Shown here in pieces: positions 9,761-20,609 of a stretch of DNA of 64,000 nucleotides. Under the pieces are notes generated by a model, which saw nothing but the letters and a program-made list of their open reading frames with translations, made no database searches and had not been told where the DNA came from. The stretch covers positions 1,550,001-1,614,000 of the forward strand of contig NZ_JAIVAT010000003.1 in NCBI RefSeq assembly GCF_020172085.1, given 5' to 3'. Origin of the DNA: Rossellomorea aquimaris. GTDB taxonomy: Bacteria > Bacillota > Bacilli > Bacillales > Bacillaceae_B. Made by a program: the position numbers and the translations under genes. How positions within the stretch are numbered: position 1 is the stretch's first letter; every line of letters begins with the position of its first letter.

Positions 9761-11638
9761 TTACATGATTCGTTTGAACATTTTCTCCATTTCATACGTC
9801 GAGTAGTGGATGATGATGGGACGACCGTGCGGGCAGGTGAACGGGTCACTCGTCTTTCTCAGTTCGTCCAGCAATGCCTGCATGTCTTCATGGCGCAGAT
9901 AATGATTCGCTTTGATGGAACCTTTACAGCTCATCATGATGGCCGCTTCTTCACGAAGTTTTTTAATATCGACTTTGTTCATTTTAATGATTTGTTCGAT
10001 CATATCTTCAATGGTCTGCTGTTCCTCCCCTTTTGGAAACCATTGAGGATGTGCCCTTACTATGAAACTATTATGTCCGAAATCTTCAAGGAACACCCCG
10101 ACTTCTTCAAGGAGTGAGCGATGTTCATTGATTTTGATATACTCATCCGTCGAAAACTCCAGAGTAAGGGGGACAAGGAGTTCCTGAAGTTCTTTGGCAA
10201 CTTCTCCGACCTTTTCTTTATAGAATTCATACTTAATTCTTTCCTGGGCAGCATGTTGGTCAATGATATAAAGCCCACGTTCATTTTGAGCAAATATATA
10301 TGTGCCGTGCATCTGCCCGACTAGATATAGAGGGGGAACCCTGGGAAGCGCATGTACATCCTCGATGTCTTCGATCGTCTTTTCTTCCTGAAGAATACCC
10401 TCCAAATTATCGGATCGCTCTCGAACTTGTGCGTCATTCAATCCTGACGCCTCAGAATCCCTGCCGGTATCGAAAGAAGGCGTCGGCTCATACAAGTTAA
10501 CACTCTCTTCTTTTGGAGTAAGCCGTTCTCGAACTGTCTCCTGACTACCTACCTTTACCTCTGTCGGTTTGGATGAATGGTCCAGATTCATAAAGGTTTG
10601 CTCCGATTTTGGAATCATTGCCTTAGGGCTTATGGATCCTGCGGGGATTAATTCCTTCCCTTTGAAAACCTTTTTGATCCCTTCCGTCACCAATTCGTTG
10701 AGTTCAGATTCTTTGCTGATGCGGACCTCCATCTTTGAAGGATGCACATTCACATCCACCAGGATCGGGTCCATTTCTATATTGAGAAGAACAATGGGGT
10801 GCCGCCCTATAGGAAGAAGGGTATGATACCCTTCTCCGATTGCTTTTGCCAGAGCATAGTTCTTTATGAACCTTCCGTTGATCATGGTAGAAATATAGTT
10901 CCTTGATGCCCGGGTTACTTCAGGAAGGGAAACATACCCCTTCACGTTAAAATCGAGGGATTCCATTTCAATGGGAACCATTTTCTTCGCTATCCCCACT
11001 CCATAAATGGCCGCAAGAACCTGAAGGACATCTCCATTGCCACTCGTATGCAATAAAGACTTCCCATTATGAAGGAGCTTAATTGAAACGGCAGGGTGAG
11101 CAAGCGCGATCCTGTTGACAACATCCGTTATATTCCCAAGCTCCGTATGAATGGTTTTCATATATTTCAATCGCGCAGGTGTATTGAAGAACAGTTGGGA
11201 AACTGTGATATCCGTCCCTTTTCTGGACGAAGTGTTTTCAAATGCATTCACTTCCCCACCTTCAAGTTCAATGATTGTTCCGGGTCCATCCCCCGTACTC
11301 GTTTTTAACGTGAAGTGAGAAACGGATGCAATACTCGGTAGAGCCTCTCCCCTGAAACCTAAGGTCCGGATACGGAACAAGTCATTTTCGTCTTTGATTT
11401 TACTTGTGGCATGCCTCTTAAATGCCGTTCTAACATCCTCTTCTTCAATGCCGTCCCCGTTATCTATGATGCGTATGGACTGAAGTCCTGCTTCCTCAAT
11501 GTGGATCTCAATGACGTCCCCACCTGCGTCGATGCTGTTTTCCAAGAGTTCTTTCACAACTGAGGCCGGGCGCTCCACCACTTCACCAGCAGCAATCTTA
11601 TTGGAAAGGGAATCATCAAGCTGGAAGATTTTCACCAC
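9761..11638 (-). CDS. mutL: DNA mismatch repair protein MutL
   Basis: GHKL ATPase and nicking endonuclease of mismatch repair, recruited by MutS. N-terminal ATPase motifs are [11 protein letters not shown] (about 31-41), the DNGDGI motif (about 58-63) and [10 protein letters not shown] (about 94-103). The C-terminal half contains [12 protein letters not shown], the DQHA(X)2E(X)4E metal-binding endonuclease motif found in MutL of bacteria lacking MutH. The length of 625 aa is normal. It starts at GTG, preceded by AAGGGGGTGA that overlaps the end of mutS, so the two are co-translated from one operon. Confidence 0.97.
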   Translation of the reverse strand: MVKIFQLDDSLSNKIAAGEVVERPASVVKELLENSIDAGGDVIEIHIEEAGLQSIRIIDNGDGIEEEDVRTAFKRHATSKIKDENDLFRIRTLGFRGEALPSIASVSHFTLKTSTGDGPGTIIELEGGEVNAFENTSSRKGTDITVSQLFFNTPARLKYMKTIHTELGNITDVVNRIALAHPAVSIKLLHNGKSLLHTSGNGDVLQVLAAIYGVGIAKKMVPIEMESLDFNVKGYVSLPEVTRASRNYISTMINGRFIKNYALAKAIGEGYHTLLPIGRHPIVLLNIEMDPILVDVNVHPSKMEVRISKESELNELVTEGIKKVFKGKELIPAGSISPKAMIPKSEQTFMNLDHSSKPTEVKVGSQETVRERLTPKEESVNLYEPTPSFDTGRDSEASGLNDAQVRERSDNLEGILQEEKTIEDIEDVHALPRVPPLYLVGQMHGTYIFAQNERGLYIIDQHAAQERIKYEFYKEKVGEVAKELQELLVPLTLEFSTDEYIKINEHRSLLEEVGVFLEDFGHNSFIVRAHPQWFPKGEEQQTIEDMIEQIIKMNKVDIKKLREEAAIMMSCKGSIKANHYLRHEDMQALLDELRKTSDPFTCPHGRPIIIHYSTYEMEKMFKRIM

Positions 11639-11650
11639 AGTTTCACCCCC

Positions 11651-14266
11651 TTAGTTTTTTAATTTTTTTTGGATTCCATAGAGTGTGTTCATAGCGTCTA
11701 ACGGCGTCATCTCCAGGATATCCAGCTTCTTAAGCTCCTCTATACATTTCTTTTCTTTAGAGTTGAGCTTTTCTTTTTTAACAGAGTTCCCTGCTTCAAA
11801 GAAGGACAACTGGGCAAGATCCGCTGTTTCCTGCTCCTCTGGAATAGCCTCTCTTGAAGCCGCTACTTCCATCGTTGTTTGGTGGTCCCCTTTTTGTTCG
11901 AGCTCAAGAAGGATTTCATTCGCTCTTTGGATTAAGGCATCAGGCAGTTCAGCAAGCTCGGCAACGTGTATACCATAACTTTTATCCGCCGCCCCTTCCT
12001 TGATTTTATGAAGGAAGACAAGCTTTCCGTTTTGCTCCATTGCACTTACATGTACATTCTTCACTTTAGGGAGCTCGGCTTCGAGCACCGTCAACTCATG
12101 ATAGTGAGTGGAGAATAATGTTTTCGCACCAATATTTTCATGGATGTATTCAATGATGGCTTGTGCCAGCGCCATTCCGTCGTAAGTGGAGGTACCACGT
12201 CCGATTTCATCAAACAGAATCAGGCTCTGTTGAGTGGCATGAATGATGGCATTCTTTGCTTCGAGCATTTCAACCATGAACGTACTCTGACCGGATATTA
12301 AGTCATCCGCTGCTCCGATTCGGGTGAATACTTGATCGAATATCGGCAGATTCGCTTCACTTGCAGGCACGTAACAACCAATTTGAGCAAGGATGCTCGT
12401 CAGTGCCACCTGCCTCATATAGGTGCTCTTACCTGACATATTCGGTCCTGTAATGAGGAACACTTCTCTATCCTGATCCATGTAACAATCATTTGGAACA
12501 TACTCCTGAGCACCCATTACTTTTTCCACCACAGGATGCCTTCCTTCTTTTAATTCGATCCTTCTCTCATCATTGAATACTGGACGTGTGTAATGGCGCT
12601 TCTCGCTTACTGTAGCAAAGCACTGTAGGACATCAAGTTCGCTGACGAGTTTCGCCAATTTTTGAAGTCGGGGAATAAATTCCTTCACTCTTTCCCGAAT
12701 ACCAAGGAATAGTTCATATTCCAAATCCACGCTTTTTTCATCCGCTTGAAGGATAAGCGCTTCCTTCTCTTTTAATTCAGGAGTAATGAACCGTTCTGCA
12801 TTCGTTAAGGTTTGTTTCCGTTCATAGCGGCCTTCTTCAAGATGATGAAGGTTTGCTCTCGTTACTTCAATATAGTAGCCGAATACACGGTTAAAACCGA
12901 CTTTGAGAGACCTGATCCCGGTTCGTTCCCTTTCATCCCGTTCAAGTTTTGCAATCCATGATTTCCCGTTCTTACTTGCATCACGATACTGGTCCAGTTC
13001 AGCATGATAGCCGTCCTGAATCAAGCTTCCCTCTTTAATGGACAACGGAGGATTTTCTACTAAAGCCTGTTCCAAAAGATCTGTCAATTCTTCACAAGGA
13101 TCTAGCTTGCTGACAAGATCATCGGTCGCTTCATTCTCCAGGGATTCCACTAAATGCTTTAACACAGGTACTTGCTGTAAAGATTTCTTTAACTGAATTA
13201 AATCCCTAGCATTGACATTGCCGAAGGCTACCCGCCCTGCAAGTCGCTCTAAATCGTACACTTCCTTTAACCGTTCCCTGAGATCCTGCCTTTCGAAGAA
13301 ACGTTCCAATAACACTTCTACTACAGTTTGACGCTTCACGATATCCTGTTTGTGGATAAGAGGACGATCAATCCATTGCTTCAAAAGTCTTGCGCCCATA
13401 GCTGTCATCGTTTCATCAAGCAGCCATAGAAGAGATCCCTTTTTCCCTTTCGAACGAATGGTCTCCGTCAGCTCCAGATTCCTCTTTGAATAGTAATCCA
13501 TTTTCATAAATTGATGAAGCTGATACGGTTCCACAATTTGCAGATGGTCCAAGCTTCTCTTCTGAGTACGGAAAAGATAATGAAACAAGCTAGAAGAAGC
13601 TTTAATGAGTTTCTCTTGTTTCAGTGGATCAACAAGTTGGCTGAACGCATGTCCTATGCTAGAATCACGCTCATATGATAAGGTGACCTCGCTTCTTTCT
13701 TTGATTTTTGCCTGGACTTCTTCGGGCAATTCCGGGTGAATGACTACTTCTTTCGCGCCAATCGTGGATAATTCATTCAACAGCGCTTGCAATCCTTCCG
13801 AAACGACGGTTACCTTTGTTTCACCGGTCGATAAATCACTGTAGGCAAGACCATACGTTTGATCTTCAAAATCGCTTACGGATGCAATATAGTTGTTTTC
13901 TTTATCATTCAAGCCCTTTCCATCCATAACGGTACCTGGAGTAATGAGCTGAACAACTTCTCTTCGGACAACTCCCTTTGCATGTTTCGGGTCTTCTGTC
14001 TGTTCGCAAATCGCTACTTTGAACCCTTTATCAATCAGTTGCTCTATGTAGTTTGGAGCGGAATGATAAGGTACACCGCACATGGGGATTCGTTCCTTTC
14101 CACCACCGTCACGGCTTGTCAGAGTTATTTCAAGTTCCTGCGAGGCAGCGATGGCGTCATCAAAGAACATTTCATAAAAATCGCCTAAACGAAAAAATAA
14201 AAAGGCATCCTGATATTCTGCCTTCACTTGTAGATATTGTTTTATCATTGGAGTATATTGTGTCAT
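11651..14266 (-). CDS. mutS: DNA mismatch repair protein MutS
   Basis: Mismatch-recognition ATPase. The N-terminal [15 protein letters not shown] segment contains the Phe-x-Glu mismatch wedge. The ABC-type ATPase has Walker [10 protein letters not shown], signature STFMVEMLE, and Walker [14 protein letters not shown]. The family start is MTQYTPM-like, so I choose the ATG at 14266; an in-frame TTG at 14278 sits only two bases from GGAAAGG and is less likely. It lies 12 bp upstream of mutL. Confidence 0.97.
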   Translation of the reverse strand: MTQYTPMIKQYLQVKAEYQDAFLFFRLGDFYEMFFDDAIAASQELEITLTSRDGGGKERIPMCGVPYHSAPNYIEQLIDKGFKVAICEQTEDPKHAKGVVRREVVQLITPGTVMDGKGLNDKENNYIASVSDFEDQTYGLAYSDLSTGETKVTVVSEGLQALLNELSTIGAKEVVIHPELPEEVQAKIKERSEVTLSYERDSSIGHAFSQLVDPLKQEKLIKASSSLFHYLFRTQKRSLDHLQIVEPYQLHQFMKMDYYSKRNLELTETIRSKGKKGSLLWLLDETMTAMGARLLKQWIDRPLIHKQDIVKRQTVVEVLLERFFERQDLRERLKEVYDLERLAGRVAFGNVNARDLIQLKKSLQQVPVLKHLVESLENEATDDLVSKLDPCEELTDLLEQALVENPPLSIKEGSLIQDGYHAELDQYRDASKNGKSWIAKLERDERERTGIRSLKVGFNRVFGYYIEVTRANLHHLEEGRYERKQTLTNAERFITPELKEKEALILQADEKSVDLEYELFLGIRERVKEFIPRLQKLAKLVSELDVLQCFATVSEKRHYTRPVFNDERRIELKEGRHPVVEKVMGAQEYVPNDCYMDQDREVFLITGPNMSGKSTYMRQVALTSILAQIGCYVPASEANLPIFDQVFTRIGAADDLISGQSTFMVEMLEAKNAIIHATQQSLILFDEIGRGTSTYDGMALAQAIIEYIHENIGAKTLFSTHYHELTVLEAELPKVKNVHVSAMEQNGKLVFLHKIKEGAADKSYGIHVAELAELPDALIQRANEILLELEQKGDHQTTMEVAASREAIPEEQETADLAQLSFFEAGNSVKKEKLNSKEKKCIEELKKLDILEMTPLDAMNTLYGIQKKLKN

Positions 14267-14395
14267 GGTTTCATTCAAACCTTTCCAAGTAAATCTGCTA
14301 TTTTCAACTATTCATTATATCATAAGGACAAGGGTTGAGGCATGTAGTAGATTGAGGAAGTGTATTCCCTTACCATTCGTGGATATCCATTTTCC

Positions 14396-14430
14396 AACAA
14401 AAAAATCCGCTCTCTATTCGTAAAGAGCGA
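14396..14430 (-). terminator. Terminator of DedA gene
   Basis: CGCTCT (14408-14413) pairs with AGAGCG (14424-14429), with a seven-T run on the minus strand after the stem. Confidence 0.7.
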
Positions 14431-14443
14431 ACTTTCTTAATAT

Positions 14444-15058
14444 CTATTCTGCTTGTTTGATCATACTTGAATCTTCGTTTAAACAATCAGACTTTTCTTT
14501 TCGTTTATACCACTTAAAGAGAAAGTAACCACCGATAAGTACAGTCCCTCCAACCAGAAGGTAAGTTTGGAGATCGCTCATCAAGGCTTGGACGGATTTC
14601 AAATTGCCATTCATCCCGACTATTAACATTGTGAGTGTAATCGGGAATATTCCAATAAAGGTCAATCCACCAAACTTCCACTTATTCACTTTGCTAATTC
14701 CTGCAATATAAGAAATATAATTACCGATGCCAAGAGGTCTTGTAATGGCTATACTCCATAAACCACATTTACGGAACCATTTCTGCCCCTTTTCCATTTT
14801 CTTTGAACTGGTTTTCTCTTTGATCTTGTCCTTCAGCTTATATCCAATTCCATATGGAATGTAACTAAAGATGGTGTAAATAATGCTGCTTGCAAATGCC
14901 AACATGAATACTTTCATCCAGGATGGATCTAATACATAACCATAAGTCAGTGTTACAAGGGCACCTGGAAATGGCAGCGAGGACGCTTCAATGGCATTTC
15001 CTGCGAATAACCCCCACATCCCCAGCTCCTGTATGAAATTCATGACAAACTCCAACAT
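14444..15058 (-). CDS. DedA-family membrane protein
   Basis: A 204-residue member of the DedA/SNARE-associated family. These proteins include undecaprenyl-phosphate and phosphatidylethanolamine flippases and affect membrane homeostasis. The family features are GNAIEASSLPFPGALVTLTYG near the N-terminus (re-entrant loop), SRPLG/GxNYISYIAG-like RPLGIGNYISYIAG in the middle, and C-terminal helices followed by a Lys-rich cytoplasmic tail. GGAGGGA precedes the ATG. The exact lipid substrate cannot be told from sequence. Confidence 0.85.
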   Translation of the reverse strand: MLEFVMNFIQELGMWGLFAGNAIEASSLPFPGALVTLTYGYVLDPSWMKVFMLAFASSIIYTIFSYIPYGIGYKLKDKIKEKTSSKKMEKGQKWFRKCGLWSIAITRPLGIGNYISYIAGISKVNKWKFGGLTFIGIFPITLTMLIVGMNGNLKSVQALMSDLQTYLLVGGTVLIGGYFLFKWYKRKEKSDCLNEDSSMIKQAE

Positions 15059-15165
15059 CGGTTATTTCCCTCCACAATTCATTTATCTATCCTTTTCCCT
15101 CTTTTCGAGATTAAAAACGCAAGAAAAGGATAAGTTTCCATCCTATTCAGGGGAATTTTCCCATG

Positions 15166-15981
15166 CTAAAAGCCCATCTCACCGGCAAAAGTTTGACCGT
15201 CGATTTTCCACTGATCCTCAGGCGTGTCTCTGAGTAAATAAAACTGGATCTTTTTTTCCTCTTGAGAGTGATCTGATTTGATCCACTTCACCCTAAACTG
15301 AAAATCCAACGCTACAAATGCAGGCAAATCCTCTACTGGCAGGATCGATCTTTGCGTAATTTGGACATGTTTCACGGAGGACAGAGCCTTACGAACCTGA
15401 CCCTTGTTTCCTGTCATGATGCGTGAGAGAAGTTTTTCATCCTGTTGATTAATGGCTATTTCCAGGAAACTGATTAATTCATATGGATCTGACTGGTACA
15501 GAAATTGATCCAGTTTACCTCCCGCTTTCAATATCATGATTTTATGAGCTAAGTCTGGAGTGGGTGTCTTATGAGTTGTACTTCCATAAAAATGTACACA
15601 GAAATGGCCTGGAAAATTATTTTGGAGGGCACCTCCACCGTGTGGCATCCCATTCATGGAGGCAGAAATGAGCTTGTCGTTTACCAACACAAGAATTGCA
15701 CGACGGTCCCAGCTCCAAGTCCCACCATAAATAGTTTTCATCATTTCTGTGTCTTTTTCTGTAACCGGCTGCACATCTGCATGTTTGCTTCCAGCCCTTC
15801 GTTGAACGTTAAAAGACAACCCGGTATCTACATCGATGATTGTAAAATATGAATATTTTGGAAGAATTTCTTTAACTTGATTCCAGGGCAGGATTTCCAC
15901 TTGAAAACTCGGCATGGCTCCTGCAGGCTTCTCTCCGAACACTAGGAGCAATGACATAATAAGCGTAAGTCTAAAAAGCAT
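15166..15981 (-). CDS. Secreted protein of unknown function with GHFCVHF motif
   Basis: A signal peptide (about 1-22, hydrophobic core LTLIMSLLLVF, probable cleavage after AGA) leads a 250-residue exported domain. The central part has conserved-looking motifs: HADVQPVT, WSWDRRAILVLV, SMNGMPHGGGAL, then GHFCVHFYGSTTH. A His about 14 residues before a GHFC cysteine resembles, at a distance, the His-(SHGC) arrangement of YkuD L,D-transpeptidases. I cannot confirm that relationship. The C-terminal part (about 215-271) may be a separate beta-rich module. It is divergent from the VanW gene, and both are exported, suggesting a cell-envelope role. Confidence 0.6.
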   Translation of the reverse strand: MLFRLTLIMSLLLVFGEKPAGAMPSFQVEILPWNQVKEILPKYSYFTIIDVDTGLSFNVQRRAGSKHADVQPVTEKDTEMMKTIYGGTWSWDRRAILVLVNDKLISASMNGMPHGGGALQNNFPGHFCVHFYGSTTHKTPTPDLAHKIMILKAGGKLDQFLYQSDPYELISFLEIAINQQDEKLLSRIMTGNKGQVRKALSSVKHVQITQRSILPVEDLPAFVALDFQFRVKWIKSDHSQEEKKIQFYLLRDTPEDQWKIDGQTFAGEMGF

Positions 15982-16111
15982 GTACGAAACCTCTTTTTTT
16001 CTTTATTTTCTGTTCCCTGCTCATCGATTCATTCATTCAATTTTTGGCAATTCACCATGAACATGAATTTGGTCTCCATTAGAGATACTATCATCGAAAG
16101 GGAGGGTTCAC

Positions 16112-17038
16112 ATGCTTTGGGTTAAGCTTACTGCGATCTGCTTATTACTGTATCCGACAATGTCGAATGATGATCAACTACATATTCAAATGCCTGATGG
16201 GACTCATATATCCGTCGAACGTCATTCCTTAGTTGTGCCTTTGATAGATGAACCATTAATAAACGTAAGAAACTATAATCGTTTTGTTTCGGAAGTGCAG
16301 AAAAAAGTCTACACCCCTCCACAAAATGCCTATATCAACGACCTGGGAAGAATTGTTCCCGAAAAGGCAGGAAATAAACTTGACGAAAGGAAATTTCGTG
16401 AGTTGACCACTGACTACTTATATTCAAGGGGAGACAAATTATCCGATCCGCCCTTATTAACGTTGTATCCAAAAGTCGATAGCGAGATCCTTGCTCATAT
16501 ACGAACACAAAAAATCGGACAATATGTCACATACTTCAATCGTCATAACGAAGAGCGTACGAAAAATATATCCCTTGCAACGGAGAAAATTAATAATACA
16601 GTGGTGTTTCCCGGAGAAGTCTTTTCATTTAATAAAGTAGTTGGAAAAAGAACGAAAGAAAAAGGGTATAAAAAAGCACCGGTAATTGTAAAAGGGGAGT
16701 TATCAGAGGATATAGGTGGAGGTATCTGCCAGGTATCTTCTACCTTATTTAATGCGGTAGATCAAGCGGGTGTTGCAATATTAGAACGATATCATCACTC
16801 GAAGCGGGTTCCTTATGTCCCTGAAGGAAGGGATGCCACGGTTAGCTGGTACGGACCAGACTTCACGTTTAAGAATGCGTATAACCAGCCGCTTCTCATC
16901 CGGGCAAAAATCCTTGGTGGACAAGTAGTCGTTACGGTTCATTCATCAGACCTCATAAATGTTAGAAAAAGGAAGGTCCCAAGTGCTTCACAGGAATTAC
17001 CTCAGGAAAAACAAGTCGATCACTCTGTGGAAGATTAA
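16112..17038 (+). CDS. VanW-family protein
   Basis: The VanW domain is clear at about residues 150-285, with EVFSFNKVVGKRTKEKGY, DIGGGICQVSSTLFNA and PEGRDATVSWYGPDF. The N-terminal 18 residues are hydrophobic and could be a short signal peptide or anchor. VanW proteins are widespread in Gram-positive bacteria and linked by context to the cell wall or spores, but their biochemical role is unsettled. GGGAGGG is well spaced before the ATG. It ends in KRKVPSASQELPQ, a charged tail. Confidence 0.85.
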   Translation: MLWVKLTAICLLLYPTMSNDDQLHIQMPDGTHISVERHSLVVPLIDEPLINVRNYNRFVSEVQKKVYTPPQNAYINDLGRIVPEKAGNKLDERKFRELTTDYLYSRGDKLSDPPLLTLYPKVDSEILAHIRTQKIGQYVTYFNRHNEERTKNISLATEKINNTVVFPGEVFSFNKVVGKRTKEKGYKKAPVIVKGELSEDIGGGICQVSSTLFNAVDQAGVAILERYHHSKRVPYVPEGRDATVSWYGPDFTFKNAYNQPLLIRAKILGGQVVVTVHSSDLINVRKRKVPSASQELPQEKQVDHSVED

Positions 17039-17039
17039 C

Positions 17040-17066
17040 CTGCACCTCCCCTTTAAGGAGGTGCGG
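17040..17066 (+). terminator. Stem-loop after VanW gene
   Basis: GCACCTCC (17042-17049) and GGAGGTGC (17057-17064) form a perfect 8-bp stem right after the stop, but no T run follows, so termination may be weak. Confidence 0.45.
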
Positions 17067-17072
17067 AAGGTA

Positions 17073-17441
17073 TTAATTAAATTCTAAAAATTCAATTCGA
17101 TTTCCAAAAGGATCAGATACAAAGATGCGATCTCTACCTTTGATTGGAGTATCCTCCTTTATCGTAATACCCTGCTCCGTTAGTCTCTCTCTCAAGGATG
17201 CTAAATTAGCAACAAGTAAACCAGGATGAGCTTTCGTAGCAGGAACAAAATCGTTTTGAACCCCTACATGGATTTCCTGTGGACCATATTGGAACCAACA
17301 GCCACCTCTTCCTTGCAGGTTTTCAGGCTTAGGTATTTCTGTCAATCCAAGGATGGTACCATAAAACATCCGGGCTTTCACCTCACATTCCTCCGGAGCT
17401 GCAATTTGGATATGATCGATTCCTTTAAATTCAATATTCAT
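17073..17441 (-). CDS. VOC-family (glyoxalase/bleomycin-resistance fold) protein
   Basis: A 122-residue vicinal-oxygen-chelate protein. It contains GIDHIQIAAP at the N-terminus (first metal His), the paired His in EIHVGVQ, and the C-terminal FVSDPFGNRIEFLEF with the metal-binding Glu. The start is placed at the ATG at 17441 because GGGGGAG lies just upstream; an upstream in-frame ATG would add 15 residues with no family counterpart. The reaction is not predictable. Confidence 0.8.
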   Translation of the reverse strand: MNIEFKGIDHIQIAAPEECEVKARMFYGTILGLTEIPKPENLQGRGGCWFQYGPQEIHVGVQNDFVPATKAHPGLLVANLASLRERLTEQGITIKEDTPIKGRDRIFVSDPFGNRIEFLEFN

Positions 17442-17509
17442 GTATTCTCCCCCACCTTGATTATGATTCCCCTTACATTTTACCATAATATTCTAAATTA
17501 ACATCATGA

Positions 17510-17540
17510 ATAAAGGCATCTGCTTGTGCAGATGCCTTCA
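17510..17540 (-). terminator. Terminator at the end of the pyrimidine-catabolism block
   Basis: The perfect 11-bp stem AAGGCATCTGC/GCAGATGCCTT with loop TTGT (17513-17538) is followed by TTTATT on the minus strand. It lies just after the aminotransferase stop. Confidence 0.85.
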
Positions 17541-17546
17541 TCTTTG

Positions 17547-18902
17547 TTACGAAAGTTGTTGAATCCCTTGAATGACAGTTGAAAGTAATACATCCAGATC
17601 ATCATCTTCAATGTTTAATGGAGGAGATAAGGTTAAAACATTATTGAATCCAGCGACAGTGGCGCCATTTTTTCCGATGATTACTCCATGCTGCTTACAA
17701 TATCCAATAACAGCATTTACTTTATCCAGATCTAACGGTTCTTTAGTATCCTTATTACTCACCATCTCTATACCGATCAATAAGCCCTTTCCTCTTACAT
17801 TTCCAACATAATGGTGATCCTGCAAATGATTTTTCAATGTATTCATTGCTTTTTCTCCAAGTTCAGCCGACCTTTCAAAAAGCTTTTCATTTTCCATGAT
17901 CTCGATGTTTTTCAAGGCAAGGGCACAAGCTGCTGGATTCCCTCCAAACGTATTGATATGACGGAAATAATCATATTCTTCAGATCCTTTAAACGCATCA
18001 TAGATCTCACGCTTCACTGCAGTGGCAGAAAGAGGAAGGTAGGCACTGGTGATCCCTTTAGCCATTGTAATGATATCAGGTTTCACATCATAATTCATAA
18101 AGCCAAAAGCCTTTCCGGTCCGCCCAAAACCACAAATGACTTCATCTACTATTAGTAGAGCACCATGCTTATCACAAACTTCTTTAGCTGCTTTCATATA
18201 GCCGTCCTGGGGCATGAGAATTCCTCCGCCAGTGATAATCGGTTCCATGATCAAAGCTGCCACAGTTTCACTCAGTTCCCACGTCATGGCCTGATCAATG
18301 GCCATTACTCCTGGAAGTTCACTGGGGTCAGAACTTGTTTCTCCATCGCGATAAGCATCAGGCGGTGCGATATGGTGAAAGCCCGGCGCCAATGGCTCAT
18401 ACTTATACTTGCGCTGAGCCTGACCTGTAGCGGCTAACGCCCCCATCGAGTTACCGTGATAGCCTCTATATCTGGAAAATATTTTATATCTACCATGTTC
18501 TCCTTTTTGTTGATGATACTGACGGGCAATCTTAAAAGCCGTTTCATTTGCTTCTGATCCACTGTTCGAAAAGAAAATCACATAGTCATCACCAAGTAAT
18601 TCGTTTAATTTTTCTGCAAGTTCAATAGCTGGTTGATGACTTTGAGTAAGTGGAAAATAGGCCATTTTTTTGAGTTGCTCGTAAGCAGCTTCAGCTAGTT
18701 CCTGCCTTCCATACCCAACGTTCACACACCATAATCCCGCCATGCCATCCAGAAACTTCTGTCCATCCTGGTCTGTAATCCACGATCCACTGGATTCTGT
18801 CACAACCATTGTTCCGTCGGGATTATATGGTTTCATCGAGTGCCAGATGAGTTTTTCATCATTTTGCAACCATACATCTTGTGATTGACCTGCTTTTACC
18901 AT
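17547..18902 (-). CDS. Class III omega-aminotransferase (probable beta-alanine:pyruvate type)
   Basis: PLP enzyme of 451 aa. The cofactor-binding region has SNSGSEANETAFK, the aspartate that contacts the pyridine nitrogen in LLIVDEVICGFGRTG, and the Schiff-base lysine in ITMAKGITSAYLPLS. Its place as last gene of a reductive pyrimidine pathway argues that it converts beta-alanine (and 3-aminoisobutyrate from thymine) to malonate semialdehyde (or methylmalonate semialdehyde). The next gene upstream oxidises those products. AGGAGGA precedes the ATG; 21 bp separate it from mmsA. Specificity for beta-alanine is inferred from context; the family also includes taurine and polyamine aminotransferases. 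Confidence 0.85.
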   Translation of the reverse strand: MVKAGQSQDVWLQNDEKLIWHSMKPYNPDGTMVVTESSGSWITDQDGQKFLDGMAGLWCVNVGYGRQELAEAAYEQLKKMAYFPLTQSHQPAIELAEKLNELLGDDYVIFFSNSGSEANETAFKIARQYHQQKGEHGRYKIFSRYRGYHGNSMGALAATGQAQRKYKYEPLAPGFHHIAPPDAYRDGETSSDPSELPGVMAIDQAMTWELSETVAALIMEPIITGGGILMPQDGYMKAAKEVCDKHGALLIVDEVICGFGRTGKAFGFMNYDVKPDIITMAKGITSAYLPLSATAVKREIYDAFKGSEEYDYFRHINTFGGNPAACALALKNIEIMENEKLFERSAELGEKAMNTLKNHLQDHHYVGNVRGKGLLIGIEMVSNKDTKEPLDLDKVNAVIGYCKQHGVIIGKNGATVAGFNNVLTLSPPLNIEDDDLDVLLSTVIQGIQQLS

Positions 18903-18923
18903 GAAGGTTCCTCCTAACCTTGA

Positions 18924-20390
18924 TTAAAAATCAAATCGGGTAGTGATCATTTTCTTCCTTGTATAGAAATTTACTCCGTCTTTCCCGTTTACATGCATAT
19001 CTCCATAGAATGAATCCTTCCATCCAGAAAACGGGAAGAAGGCCATTGTTGCAGGAACACCAACATTTATACCAAGCATGCCCGCGTCTGCTTCCTCTCT
19101 GAATTGTCGTACGGCACTTGCGTCTTTCGTATAGATAGTGGCACCATTTCCGTATCTGGATTCCCGGATATAATCAAGCCCTTGATTTAAATCCTCCGCT
19201 CTCAGTAAACTGAGGACCGGGGCAAACATCTCTTCTTTTGCAATTGTCATTTCCGGGGTCACATGATCAAAAATCGTTGCTCCTAAGAAGTTACCCTCCT
19301 TGAATTCGTCCATTTCCTTCCGGCCATCCCTGATCAGCGACGCTCCTTCTTGTAATCCTTTATCTATATAGCCCAGTGTCTTCTCCCTATTTTCCTTCCG
19401 GATGACAGGTGTGAGCAGTACATCCTCATCCATCCCATTGCCAATACATAATTCATCTGCTTTTTTACTTAAAGTCTTAACAAATTCTTCATTTTCCCCA
19501 ACCACTACAACTGCACTACATGCCATACATCGCTGACCTGCACTGCCAAATGCTGAACTAATGATATGCTCTGCCGCTTTATTGGGGTCTGCATCAGGCA
19601 TGACGACATGATGGTTTTTGGCTCCGGATAATGCTTGCACCCTTTTCCCCTGTGAAGCAGCCTGCTGGTATACATATTTAGCTACCGGCTGGGACCCCAC
19701 AAATGAGATAGCAGCAATGTCCTTATGTTCCAAAAGGCCATTCACTACATCATGGGCTCCATGCACCACATTGAGGACCCCCTGCGGCATCCCTGCTTCC
19801 GTTAAAAGCTCTGCAAGTCTATTGGCTAATATTGGAGTTCTTTCAGACGGTTTCAGCACGAATGTATTTCCGCATGCAATCGCGAGTGGGAACATCCATA
19901 AAGGCACCATCATTGGGAAGTTAAATGGTGTGATCCCCCCTACAACACCGAGCGGGTAACGAAACATCTCAGAATCGATATCTTCCGCGATCCCACTAAG
20001 CGTTTCTCCCATCATTAATGTAGGCGCACCACAAGCGAATTCAACGCATTCTAATCCGCGTTGCACTTCTCCATACGCTTCTTTAAATGATTTCCCATTT
20101 TCCTGTACGACCAATTTTGCCAACTCATCATGATTTTCTGACAATAGAGAGTGATATTTATACAAAATACGAGCTCGTTTAGGAACAGGTGTCTTCTTCC
20201 ATGTTTGTGAAGCTTCCTTGGCTGCTTTTACGGCCATCGCAACATCTTCTTTAGTGGATATCGGAACTCTGGCAATCTCTTTATTCGTGGCAGGATTTAA
20301 GACTTCCAGTGTTTGTGAACTGAGAGACTCCACCCATTTTCCGCCAATATAATTCTTTAATACCGCCACATCTTTTTTGATTACTGTCAT
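18924..20390 (-). CDS. mmsA: CoA-acylating (methyl)malonate-semialdehyde dehydrogenase
   Basis: Aldehyde dehydrogenase superfamily, 488 aa, of the MmsA/IolA group. These enzymes convert malonate or methylmalonate semialdehyde plus CoA and NAD to acetyl- or propionyl-CoA with CO2 release. The catalytic Cys is in GSAGQRCMACSAV. The NAD-binding segment TPFNFPMMVPLWM and the C-terminal PFSGWKDSFYGDMH are typical of this subfamily. GGAGGAA precedes the ATG. Here it serves as the last carbon step after pyrimidine-derived beta-amino acids are deaminated, rather than inositol breakdown, because no iol genes are nearby. Confidence 0.9.
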   Translation of the reverse strand: MTVIKKDVAVLKNYIGGKWVESLSSQTLEVLNPATNKEIARVPISTKEDVAMAVKAAKEASQTWKKTPVPKRARILYKYHSLLSENHDELAKLVVQENGKSFKEAYGEVQRGLECVEFACGAPTLMMGETLSGIAEDIDSEMFRYPLGVVGGITPFNFPMMVPLWMFPLAIACGNTFVLKPSERTPILANRLAELLTEAGMPQGVLNVVHGAHDVVNGLLEHKDIAAISFVGSQPVAKYVYQQAASQGKRVQALSGAKNHHVVMPDADPNKAAEHIISSAFGSAGQRCMACSAVVVVGENEEFVKTLSKKADELCIGNGMDEDVLLTPVIRKENREKTLGYIDKGLQEGASLIRDGRKEMDEFKEGNFLGATIFDHVTPEMTIAKEEMFAPVLSLLRAEDLNQGLDYIRESRYGNGATIYTKDASAVRQFREEADAGMLGINVGVPATMAFFPFSGWKDSFYGDMHVNGKDGVNFYTRKKMITTRFDF

Positions 20391-20609
20391 TTTCAGTTCC
20401 TCCTAATTCACTTTGTATTGGATATTCCCCAAGAAGTACAGGATCTTCTGTATGCTAGATACTTTCATTATGAAAGAAATTGGCAGTGCTTTCATTAGAC
20501 ATTTCGTTAAAAAGCCACACATTGCAATTGGACATAACAGCATATTGTATTGATTCATATTATTTGATAACCTCTCAGTCCATTGATCCATTCAAATTGG
20601 ACGAGGGAC
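20391..20609. other. Intergenic region pucR-mmsA
   Basis: A 219-bp gap in a same-strand gene block, long enough for a separate promoter for mmsA and the aminotransferase. A cre-like but imperfect sequence around GGCAGTGCTTTCATT (near 20480-20495) was noticed. No terminator hairpin is obvious. Confidence 0.4.

Noticed and set aside
20403..20591. 62-aa frame in the pucR-mmsA gap
   Set aside because: Weak start, AT-driven composition and no recognisable protein features; more likely promoter DNA.
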